DNA of 11,971 nt from Rhodospirillaceae bacterium (GTDB lineage: Bacteria; Pseudomonadota; Alphaproteobacteria; Rhodospirillales; Rhodospirillaceae). Made by a program: the position numbers and the translations under genes. Of this stretch, positions 1 through 6,549 are shown piece by piece. The stretch is from positions 1-11,971 of the forward strand of contig NZGX01000067.1 of NCBI GenBank assembly GCA_002691085.1. The letters run 5' to 3'. Every line of letters begins with the position of its first letter. The first letter of the stretch is position 1. The notes below the pieces were generated by a model. The model had not been told where the DNA came from, searched no databases, and saw only the letters and a program-made list of their open reading frames with translations.

Positions 1-203
1 CCATTGAACCAATAAAAACCTGAGTTCGAATAAAATTCAGTTTGTGCTAAACCAATTTGCATCATTGTATTTTTTGCTGAAGTTTTTTTAGAAGCCTTTA
101 CGTAGCCATTATAGGAATAGATGCCGACAGCGGCTAACGTTCCTATAATCGCTACAACTACTAAAAGTTCTATTAAAGTAAAACCTTTAAAATTTTTATT
201 CAA
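1..203 (-). CDS. Type IV pilin / pseudopilin, N-terminal part (runs off window)
   Basis: The first 67 residues of a prepilin-like protein are present; the C-terminal part lies beyond position 1. A short basic leader of seven residues (MNKNFKG) is followed directly by FTLIELLVVVAIIG. This is the class III prepilin signal: cleavage after Gly, then N-methylphenylalanine, with Glu at mature position 5 and a hydrophobic helix that serves as membrane anchor and packs in the pilus core. After it comes a helix rich in Lys, Ser and Gln (residues 34-55), then an aromatic stretch, as in small pilins. The only in-frame start after an upstream TAA is TTG at 203, with only a distant AAGAG-like Shine-Dalgarno. 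The TTG lies next to an apparent breakpoint, so the native start and promoter may be missing. Family assignment is secure from the signal alone; whether it is a major pilin, minor pilin or type II secretion pseudopilin cannot be told. Confidence 0.85.
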   Translation of the reverse strand, partial: MNKNFKGFTLIELLVVVAIIGTLAAVGIYSYNGYVKASKKTSAKNTMMQIGLAQTEFYSNSGFYWFN

Positions 204-204
204 C

Positions 205-846
205 TTAGATAGCTCTTATTCAACAATTACTCTTTTTGTAGCTATACTTTTAATTTACTCGAATAGAATTAACCCTAATAAAATTTCAAAAAAACTTGTT
301 GAAGTATCTACTCTAGGCTATACGCTTCCTGGAGCAGTAATAGGATTAGGAGTAATCATATTCCTAACTTGGGTTGACCTGGGGATAGCAAAATTAGCTT
401 TAACTTATTTCAAATATGACGCAGGCCTCATTCTTACTGGAAGTATATCGGCGCTAGTTTTAGGTTATATAATTAGATTCCTTACAGTTGCCTATAATAG
501 CTGTCAAAGTAATTACTCTCAACTTGATAAACTAATTGATGATAAAGGAAAAGTCCTCGGCGCAAAAAACTCAAGGATAGTAAAAGAAATTCACTTACCC
601 CTTGTTCTACCTGCAATCCTTTCTGGATGGTTATTGGTTTTCGTTGAAGTAATAAAAGAACTTCCTGCAACACTTATTCTTAGGCCATTTAATTTTGAAA
701 CACTCTCAACAAGTGTATATAGGTTAGCATCAGACGAAAGGATAATTGAGGCGTCATCGTCATCTCTTTTAATAATATGCCTAGGTGTTATTTCTGTATT
801 AATTCTAACTAGCAGATCAAGTTTTGGAATATATACAAAAAACTAA
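205..846 (+). pseudogene. Iron(III) ABC transporter permease (FbpB-like), C-terminal half only
   Basis: The frame encodes the second half of a binding-protein-dependent inner-membrane permease of the FbpB/AfuB iron type, which normally has about 500-560 residues in two repeated halves. Recognisable parts are LGYTLPGAVIGLGV (a transmembrane segment), the EAA-loop region (GAKNSRIVKEIHLPLVLPAI) that contacts the ATPase, and VEVIKELPATLILRPFNFET and YRLASDERIIEAS, both characteristic of Fe3+ permeases. Several hydrophobic helices are evident. Family-like sequence begins at about nucleotide 215-235. The reading frame stays open back to an ATG at 121, but 121-203 is antisense to the pilin signal sequence and looks nothing like a permease. 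No ATG or GTG and no sensibly placed TTG occurs in frame after the join, so the first half is missing and this is best read as a 5'-truncated fragment. Its stop overlaps the sthA stop by 4 bp on the opposite strand. Confidence 0.85.
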
Positions 847-2228
847 TTTAATTTATTCCAAGCATTTAATGCTGCAATTTTATAAGCCTCTGCTAATGTT
901 GGAAAGTTAAACACATTCTCTACAAAATAGTTCATACATCCATTTAATTGCATAACAGCTTGTCCTATGTGGATTAATTCTGCAGCTCCTTCACCTATAA
1001 TATGGACCCCAAGCAATCTCTCGTCCTCTTTAGAAAATAAAAGCTTCATAAGGCCAAATTCAACACCCATAATCTCTCCTCGTGCCGTTTCTCTAAAAAG
1101 GCCAATACCCTTTACATAATCAATTCCTTCTTCATTTAATTCATGCTCTGACATACCTGCTGTAGAAATTTCTGGAACAGCATATATACCGTAAGGAAGA
1201 ACTTTTGGAAGACTAAAAATTTCTCTTCCAAAAGCATGGCATGCAGCAATTCTTCCTTGAGCCATACTTGTCGAGGCTAAAGCAGGAAAACCAATAACGT
1301 CACCAACTGCATAAATATTATCTGCCGCCGTTTGAAATGTATCAGGATTAACGCTAATTCGTCCTCTTTTATCAACATCAATATTGCAACTTTCTAGGTT
1401 GAGCCCATCCGTTGAACCCAGTCTACCAGCTGCGAATAAAACCATCCCAACCGTTAAAGTATCTCCATTATCAAGTTGAACATTTACTGCATTAGAATCT
1501 TTTGAAAGTACTTGGTCTAATTTTCTTCCTAACTTAAAATCTACTCCTCTTTGGGTTAAAATTTTTGTAAACTCGTCAATTATTTCTCTATCAATAAATT
1601 CTAGATATTGGCTTCTTGGGTCTATAAGTATTACCTTTTTACCCAGAACATTTAAAATTGAAGCATATTCAACACCTATAACTCCAGCACCTACAACAAG
1701 AACTTTATCGGGAATATCTTCAACTTCTAAAATTTGATCACTATCACAAACGTACTTACCATCAAAATCCAAATTACTTGGCCTAAAACACTTAGTACCA
1801 ACGGATATTATTATTTTATCTGCTTTATATTTCCTGGAACTACCATCAACTCCATTAACCTTTATTGTGTTTCTATCAATGAAGCTTCCAAAGCCACTAA
1901 CGCTTCTAACAGCATTTCTATCAAATTGATTATTTAGTAAATTAACTTCTCTATCTTGTGTTTTGTGTAATCGATCAAGAACTCTAGAAATATCAGCACT
2001 CTCTGTTTCTTGATTATTAAATGTTCTTTCTCTGAACTGAGTGAGATTTAAAACTGCCTCTCTCATAGTTTTGCTTGGGACTGTTCCAGTATGAACTGAT
2101 ACACCACCCAGTTTATTATCTTCAATAACTAGAACTTTCTTATCTAATTTTGCAGCCTGAATTGCAGCCCTTCTTCCAGATGGACCACTCCCAAGAACTA
2201 TTAAATCAAAAGCATCCTTAGTCATCAT
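843..2228 (-). CDS. sthA: Soluble pyridine nucleotide transhydrogenase (Si-specific NAD(P)+ transhydrogenase)
   Basis: Cytoplasmic flavoprotein that passes hydride between NADPH and NAD+, balancing the two cofactor pools. The 461 residues match the family's usual length. An FAD Rossmann motif (GSGPSG, residues 13-18) opens the protein. A pyridine-nucleotide motif (GAGVIG, 180-185) sits in the middle and a second FAD motif (YAVGD, about 306-310) follows. A C-terminal dimerisation domain contains NFPTLAEAYK. The region where lipoamide dehydrogenase and glutathione reductase carry the redox Cys pair reads GGVSVHTGTVPSKT (41-54), with no cysteine. That absence together with HTGTxPSKTxREA is the SthA signature and excludes a disulfide reductase. 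Two ATGs stand in tandem (2228 and 2225), preceded by a GGGGGG run; either may be used. A good sigma70-like promoter lies just upstream. The gene follows the saccharopine-dehydrogenase-like gene by 89 bp. Confidence 0.93.
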   Translation of the reverse strand: MMTKDAFDLIVLGSGPSGRRAAIQAAKLDKKVLVIEDNKLGGVSVHTGTVPSKTMREAVLNLTQFRERTFNNQETESADISRVLDRLHKTQDREVNLLNNQFDRNAVRSVSGFGSFIDRNTIKVNGVDGSSRKYKADKIIISVGTKCFRPSNLDFDGKYVCDSDQILEVEDIPDKVLVVGAGVIGVEYASILNVLGKKVILIDPRSQYLEFIDREIIDEFTKILTQRGVDFKLGRKLDQVLSKDSNAVNVQLDNGDTLTVGMVLFAAGRLGSTDGLNLESCNIDVDKRGRISVNPDTFQTAADNIYAVGDVIGFPALASTSMAQGRIAACHAFGREIFSLPKVLPYGIYAVPEISTAGMSEHELNEEGIDYVKGIGLFRETARGEIMGVEFGLMKLLFSKEDERLLGVHIIGEGAAELIHIGQAVMQLNGCMNYFVENVFNFPTLAEAYKIAALNAWNKLN

Positions 2229-2255
2229 CCCCCCGATTTTATTAATAAGAAAACT

Positions 2256-2284
2256 ACTATATTTATATACAGATTATTTGTAAA
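2256..2284 (-). promoter_or_regulatory. Predicted sigma70 promoter of sthA
   Basis: On the minus strand TTTACA (2279-2284) is followed after exactly 17 bases by TATAGT (2256-2261). Each box matches the consensus at five of six positions. Transcription would start near 2249, about 20 bases before the sthA start. This suggests that sthA can be transcribed independently of the two genes upstream of it. Confidence 0.6.
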
Positions 2285-2317
2285 AACATACCCTTTAACT
2301 AAATTTATCTATCTAGA

Positions 2318-3562
2318 TTAGTTTTGGTCTACTATTGAAAAAGAGAGACCTGCGTTTGACTCTAATCTTTCAAAAAGTTGCTTTCCCATTAAAGATGATG
2401 GTGTCCAAATACCACCGCCCTTTTCAAGCTTATCATTGACAAGGCAAAGCGCTGACTCAGCTAGCATTTTTGATGTAGATCCATATCCTGGATCCATATC
2501 TCCATAAACTTTTGCAAGAATATTTTTTTCTTTATCAGAAGGGTGCTGAGCAAGAAAACGCATATCATAAAATCCATTTTTCCTTTCTTTCGAATTAGGC
2601 CCCTCACCTGGCGATGGTAAAAAAGGTTTTACAAGAGTCCTAACTAAACCAACAGAAAGCATTGGTTGCAATGACCCCATAAGTGAACCTCTAATTTTGG
2701 CTGATGTACTAGAAATTTTTTTCGAGAGCATCACAGCCTCATCATATCTAAAATCTCTACCATATTGGAAATCCAATAGTGCATTCGATCTCCTAACAAT
2801 CCTTGTATTAATCCCTGCCATAATAAAAGGAATTGTCCAACATTGAAAATCTCTATCAAATATAGCCCCCCTCTGGTCCCACTTATCTAGGCCTTGGGCT
2901 GTGCCAACTGGGTTAAGAGAATATGGGTCTTTAACTTCCCTTAAAAGTTTTCTATCCTTTTTTAAATCATCAATAATATTAAGCATACTTGCAATTGTTC
3001 CTCCACTTGCAGACCCCCTCAACTTCTTTATACGACACCTAACATAGTTGGCACTAACTCCATATCTCTGCCTCATATTTCTTTGGACATACCAAACTCC
3101 AAAGTCTGAAGGAATAGAATCAAAACCGCAGGAATTTACTATACGAACTTTATTGTTAATAGCCTTCTCATTGTAACTGTGTATTAATTTCCTAATCCAC
3201 TGTACCTCTCCCGAAATATCACAGTAATCTGTTTTATTCTCTATACAGGACTCGACAAGTTTTGTTCCATACTTGGCATAAGGTCCGACAGTAGAACAAA
3301 TTACTTTTGTTTTTTTAACCATTCTAGATAAAGAAACTTTATCAAGAGAGTCAGCAGTAATTATACTCGCAGGCTGCCCAAGACTTTTAAGGGAGTGATC
3401 TTTACAGATCTTACTTAACTCTTCTGAGTTTCTACCTGCAATTGCCCATTTTAAAGAATTTCCAGATCCATATTTATGGGAAATATATTCCGCAACCAAT
3501 CTGCCTGTAAATCCAGTTACACCAAAGATTACTAGGTCGTATTCTCTTCTATTATGTTCCAT
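2318..3562 (-). CDS. Saccharopine dehydrogenase-like NADP-binding oxidoreductase (trans-acting enoyl reductase family)
   Basis: A 414-residue protein of the family that includes human SCCPDH and mycobacterial trans-acting enoyl reductases. The N-terminal Rossmann fold has GVTGFTGRL (residues 14-22) for dinucleotide binding and AGR (42-44), an Arg position often associated with NADP. Further family motifs follow: TVGPYAKYGTKLVESC (91-106), TDYCDISGE (111-119) and NSCGFDSIPSD (143-153). The rest resembles the C-terminal domain of this family and has no clear membrane anchor. The substrate of bacterial members is mostly unknown, and true lysine-pathway saccharopine dehydrogenase activity is unlikely. 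The ATG at 3562 is preceded by AAAGAGAT, a weak Shine-Dalgarno. The gene lies 56 bp after the nitric oxide synthase gene and 89 bp before sthA, all in one direction, so it could share a transcript with the former. The family call is firm; function is open. Confidence 0.85.
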   Translation of the reverse strand: MEHNRREYDLVIFGVTGFTGRLVAEYISHKYGSGNSLKWAIAGRNSEELSKICKDHSLKSLGQPASIITADSLDKVSLSRMVKKTKVICSTVGPYAKYGTKLVESCIENKTDYCDISGEVQWIRKLIHSYNEKAINNKVRIVNSCGFDSIPSDFGVWYVQRNMRQRYGVSANYVRCRIKKLRGSASGGTIASMLNIIDDLKKDRKLLREVKDPYSLNPVGTAQGLDKWDQRGAIFDRDFQCWTIPFIMAGINTRIVRRSNALLDFQYGRDFRYDEAVMLSKKISSTSAKIRGSLMGSLQPMLSVGLVRTLVKPFLPSPGEGPNSKERKNGFYDMRFLAQHPSDKEKNILAKVYGDMDPGYGSTSKMLAESALCLVNDKLEKGGGIWTPSSLMGKQLFERLESNAGLSFSIVDQN

Positions 3563-3618
3563 ATTTTATATCTCTTTTTATATAACTAAATTGAATTTAA
3601 AATTAAGTATATTAATTA

Positions 3619-4929
3619 TTAAGTAATGATTTTATTTAGATTACTATGTACAAAAGCTGGCTTTAACTCCTTATCCTGAAAATTTAAATGAAACTGAGGC
3701 GTCAATGAACCAGAGACAGGAGGAACAGTCCAAGACCAATTTGCATTAATATCTCTTCCGGCTGCATGCTCATTAGCTATAAATTCGAGAAATTCTCTAG
3801 ACGCATTATGGTGATCAATAATTGATACATTAGCTTTTTTAAAAGATGAGACTACTGCATAATTTAACTCTACTAGAGCTCTATCTCTCCACATGGTTGT
3901 TTCATCGGAAATATCTAATCCCATTAGATTCCCAATTTTTGGTAATTTATCATAACGATAAGGGTCAGATAGATTTCTTGATCCAATTTCAGTACCCATA
4001 TACCAACCATTAAAAATAACAGGATAAAGATCACCAAAAGCATCCAAAAACATATTACTTATTGCTGGTACTGCATACCATTTAAGATTTAAATCATTAA
4101 AACCTTCTATACTTGGGTGAAGTATTTTGACCTCTAATACAGAATCATCAAGATGTTTATACAATTTATGAGACCCTGAAGAAGTCCTTATAATTACAGG
4201 TAATAGATCAAATTCATTTTTCGGAGGAGCCCATCCATTATCTAGTGCTAATTTAGTAAGTTTGAAGTTCTCAGGATCACCAATTATCTCTTTGTCATTG
4301 TACCGATATCCAGCATATCTAATGAGTTGAGGGCTAATAATTAAATCAGGGTCTTTTGATATAGGAGCAAAGACAGTTATAACGCTCCTTATATTCCCTT
4401 GATTCGTTGCTATAGCTAGATGTTCCTTAATTTCCTTAAAAATATCATCTGCTTTAAAGCAAGACCTTTTATCTCTAACCAGCAAACCGCTCCATAGTAA
4501 TCGACCTATACAACGAGTTGCATTTCTCCAAGCAATCCTTGAAGCGTATTCCATCTCTTTAATTGACGGAATATATTTATCATTTTGATTTAATTCACGT
4601 AAATTTTTTAATTTTCTTTCAAGAATCTGTCTTTCAGATTGATTTGTATATATTTGTTTTAATAAAACTTCTGCCTGTTTTTGGTGACTTAGATTACTAC
4701 CTATACTTGGACTAGATGGTATTCCATCCATGGGACATAAAGGAGGTAAAGTTGGGCGTTGTTTAAGAAGCTTCCAGCTTACAAACTTTCTTTTAATAAA
4801 ATTTCTCATAAGACATATAATATTAGTGAGAAATGAAGAACTGAGATTCCATCTTTCAGGACCATGTCTAACCCCATTACCTTTATACAAGCAAACAATT
4901 GGACCACAAATAATGGTCTGACTAAACAA
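3619..4929 (-). CDS. nos: Nitric oxide synthase, oxygenase domain only
   Basis: Heme enzyme converting L-arginine to citrulline and nitric oxide. Residues 80-436 follow the NOS oxygenase fold. AWRNATRCIGRLLW (133-146) holds the proximal heme ligand Cys140. GWYMGTEIG (308-316) holds Glu314, which binds the arginine guanidinium. DHHNAS (372-377) and WSWTVPPVSG (398-407) match the pterin/dimer region. PAISNM (288-293) has Ile290 where animal enzymes have Val and Bacillus has Ile, a position linked to NO release rate. There is no FMN/FAD reductase domain, so electrons must come from separate proteins, as for Bacillus NOS. The C-terminus (LKPAFVHS) lacks the usual Tyr-rich end. Residues 1-79 match no NOS core, and the start is uncertain: TTG at 4929 has no Shine-Dalgarno and an in-frame TAA lies 18 bases upstream. 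Other candidates are Met41 (4809) and Met67 (4731), also without Shine-Dalgarno. The gene lies 121 bp beyond tRNA-Phe. Family certainty is very high; activity is untested. Confidence 0.94.
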   Translation of the reverse strand: MFSQTIICGPIVCLYKGNGVRHGPERWNLSSSFLTNIICLMRNFIKRKFVSWKLLKQRPTLPPLCPMDGIPSSPSIGSNLSHQKQAEVLLKQIYTNQSERQILERKLKNLRELNQNDKYIPSIKEMEYASRIAWRNATRCIGRLLWSGLLVRDKRSCFKADDIFKEIKEHLAIATNQGNIRSVITVFAPISKDPDLIISPQLIRYAGYRYNDKEIIGDPENFKLTKLALDNGWAPPKNEFDLLPVIIRTSSGSHKLYKHLDDSVLEVKILHPSIEGFNDLNLKWYAVPAISNMFLDAFGDLYPVIFNGWYMGTEIGSRNLSDPYRYDKLPKIGNLMGLDISDETTMWRDRALVELNYAVVSSFKKANVSIIDHHNASREFLEFIANEHAAGRDINANWSWTVPPVSGSLTPQFHLNFQDKELKPAFVHSNLNKIIT

Positions 4930-4979
4930 TATTTCAGTTTGTTGATCTTATAGCTTCTGCAGTTCAGCATACATTTATC

Positions 4980-5009
4980 TTTATATTTTTTTATCTGGTT
5001 TTATGAAAA
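4980..5009 (-). promoter_or_regulatory. Possible promoter ahead of the NOS gene
   Basis: On the minus strand TTTTCA (5004-5009) and TATAAA (4980-4985) are separated by 18 bases. The -10 box is good and the -35 box poor. The predicted start point (about 4973) falls at an ATG that opens an eight-codon reading frame (4974 to the TAA at 4948) in the same frame as NOS. The -35 overlaps a small hairpin (4997-5012). AT-rich sequence produces such matches easily, so this is tentative. Confidence 0.3.
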
Positions 5010-5012
5010 ACC
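4997..5012. repeat. Short perfect inverted repeat between tRNA-Phe and NOS
   Basis: GGTTTT, four loop bases, then AAAACC. The 6-bp stem lies 39 bases past the tRNA 3' end. No U-tract follows directly on either strand, so it is not a standard intrinsic terminator. It may still mark the end of the tRNA transcript or overlap the NOS promoter. Confidence 0.35.
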
Positions 5013-5050
5013 TTAATAATCATATATTTTTTGTCATTGCAGAGAAGTAG

Positions 5051-5126
<76 letters not shown>

Positions 5127-5150
5127 AAAAACTTAATTACTATCAGCGGG

Positions 5151-5179
5151 CTTATAAAAGAGTTTAGGCTGAGTGTCCA
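5151..5179 (-). promoter_or_regulatory. Promoter of tRNA-Phe
   Basis: On the minus strand TGGACA (5174-5179), a 17-base spacer, then TATAAG (5151-5156); each box has five of six consensus bases. A CCCGC discriminator follows directly. GC-rich discriminators are typical of stable-RNA promoters under growth-rate or ppGpp control. Transcription would begin near 5144, leaving a leader of about 18 bases for RNase P to remove. Confidence 0.65.
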
Positions 5180-5213
5180 GTAAATCAATAAAAATGGATT
5201 AAAAAATAGAACT

Positions 5214-5384
5214 TTAGCCTTCTTCATCCTTTTCTAAGGGTATTCTATAACTTTCATTTAACCACTTTGCCAGATCCAATTGAGAACACCTTGCTGAACA
5301 AAACGGCCTGAAACGCGGATTTACAGGAGCTGCGCACCTAACACACACACCACCCGACAGCCTTATAGTCGCGGGACTAACCAT
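5214..5384 (-). CDS. yacG: Zinc-binding DNA gyrase inhibitor YacG
   Basis: A 56-residue cytoplasmic protein. Four cysteines, CVRC (14-17) and CSARC (29-33), form the treble-clef zinc site. The flanking residues RFRPFCS and LDLAKWLNESYRIP are the family's conserved surface and WxxxxxRIP-type end. In E. coli YacG binds GyrB and blocks DNA binding by gyrase. The length is normal for the family. The start is ATG at 5384: AGAGG (5392-5396) precedes it by 7 bases, and two in-frame TGA codons lie just upstream. The gene begins 22 bp after the RNase E/G stop and precedes tRNA-Phe by 87 bp, so it is probably the last protein gene of the infA-maf-RNase cluster. The acidic tail KDEEG is common in this family. 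Confidence 0.93.
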   Translation of the reverse strand: MVSPATIRLSGGVCVRCAAPVNPRFRPFCSARCSQLDLAKWLNESYRIPLEKDEEG

Positions 5385-5391
5385 AAATAAG

Positions 5392-5396
5392 CCTCT
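5392..5396 (-). promoter_or_regulatory. Ribosome binding site fixing the yacG start
   Basis: AGAGG on the minus strand, 7 bases before the ATG at 5384. It supports that start for a small gene. Confidence 0.6.
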
Positions 5397-5406
5397 CAGT
5401 CATCAC

Positions 5407-6549
5407 TCATTCATTTACAATACTAAACTCAGAAATATCTGTTTTATCCCATTTTTTCAATCTTATCTTACCTTTTAAAATAGATTCCGCTTGATCAACA
5501 GCAAATTTAAGTTCTTTATTCAGTGTCTGAATAACTTTTCTGTGTGCATATATATTTATCTCTAAAGAACTATGCAAAACAGAATGATTAATACACTTTC
5601 TAAGTGAATTTAAAGCTATTATCTTTGGCAAAAAAGACTTTACATTATTATCTTGGAATAACGACTCTGAAACGGATGGCCTTATTCTTCTTCTATTAAT
5701 TTCTAATTTCCCACCAGGAGTAAAACCATTTATTTTAGTCTTTACAGGATCAAGTCTAAGAAATTTAGAAAAGTAATCACTAAGCTCTTTGGGGTCATTA
5801 CCTGGAATAATATCAATAATAATTGAACCTCCAATTGATCTCAACCTTAGTTCTGAGGCTATTTTTTCCAAAGCAAGAAAGTTTGCCTCTTTAGCACTTA
5901 ATCCTCCAGAATCTATATCAATTGCTGTAAAAGCTTCAGCCTCATCAATTGTAATCTTCCCACCCCCACTTAGAGGCACTACTGGACTTGATAAAGTTTC
6001 AATTTTTTCATCTACACCATAATTAAAGAAAATATCATCTTTTGTGCTAACGATTATCTCCCTAAATGCTTGCGGAAAATCTTTTGTTACCTTACTGAGA
6101 GGTTTATAAGAGCTTATAATAATTTCTTCTATTGTGTCCTTATAGTTTTTATAACACCATAATATAGAACTCCCGGGTGCAGAAACTTGATATGGGAGTT
6201 TTTTTCCTAAAAAATCATGATCTTCTCTAACAATTTTATTCAAATCCTCGAAAGATAATTTTGCACCCTTACCCCGTCTTGGCGGTTGGATTATCTTTGC
6301 AGCGATCAGTTGACCTTCAAAAAAATTCCTTTTTGAATTGGATAGAAAACCAGGTTTTTCAAAACCTAAATCTAAGAATACACCATTAATATTTTTAAGC
6401 TCTTTTATTACCCTTCCAATATATACTGAACCAACACTAGGAAGTAATGGAGAATCAAAGATAATCTCAATAAGCTTATCACCTGAGAATAATGCAATTC
6501 TTGTTTGCCCAGGGGAATAATCAATTAGAAGCTTATTAATGCTGAACAT
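5407..6549 (-). CDS. rng: Ribonuclease E/G family protein
   Basis: Endoribonuclease of the RNase E/G catalytic family, acting in RNA turnover and rRNA/tRNA processing. The 380 residues correspond to a catalytic core without the long scaffold tail of RNase E. An S1-like domain (SVGSVYIGRVIKELKNINGV, 38-57, and on to about 115) precedes the DNase I-like part. GGGKITIDEAEAFTAIDID (195-213) and LRLRSIGGSIIIDII (234-248) carry the two metal-binding aspartates, Asp211 and Asp246, equivalent to D303 and D346 of E. coli RNase E. The RRRIRPSVSESLF segment stands where the family normally continues into a CPxC zinc-link; no such Cys pair is present. The ATG at 6549 lies inside the end of maf (14-bp overlap), implying translational coupling. 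The gene is followed by yacG after 22 bp. Alphaproteobacteria often carry this RNase G-like paralogue at this locus in addition to a full RNase E. Confidence 0.9.
   Translation of the reverse strand: MFSINKLLIDYSPGQTRIALFSGDKLIEIIFDSPLLPSVGSVYIGRVIKELKNINGVFLDLGFEKPGFLSNSKRNFFEGQLIAAKIIQPPRRGKGAKLSFEDLNKIVREDHDFLGKKLPYQVSAPGSSILWCYKNYKDTIEEIIISSYKPLSKVTKDFPQAFREIIVSTKDDIFFNYGVDEKIETLSSPVVPLSGGGKITIDEAEAFTAIDIDSGGLSAKEANFLALEKIASELRLRSIGGSIIIDIIPGNDPKELSDYFSKFLRLDPVKTKINGFTPGGKLEINRRRIRPSVSESLFQDNNVKSFLPKIIALNSLRKCINHSVLHSSLEINIYAHRKVIQTLNKELKFAVDQAESILKGKIRLKKWDKTDISEFSIVNE

Noticed and set aside
121..204. N-terminal extension of the permease starting at ATG 121
   Set aside because: This stretch is the antisense of the pilin signal sequence and shows no permease-like character; the open frame is coincidental.
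843..2228. Dihydrolipoamide dehydrogenase or mercuric reductase
   Set aside because: The redox-active Cys pair is absent and the HTGTVPSKT motif fits SthA instead.
4890..4908. C-x4-C (residues 8 and 13 of the longest NOS reading) as the zinc site of animal NOS dimers
   Set aside because: It lies about 127 residues before the heme Cys against about 85 in animal enzymes, and the start codon upstream of it is doubtful.
4997..5012. Hairpin as intrinsic terminator of tRNA-Phe
   Set aside because: The 6-bp stem is AT-rich and no run of T follows it on the minus strand; it is listed only as an inverted repeat.
5341..5353. AC dinucleotide run as a phase-variation repeat in yacG
   Set aside because: It has only about five units and encodes ordinary residues just before the first zinc Cys; too short for slippage control.
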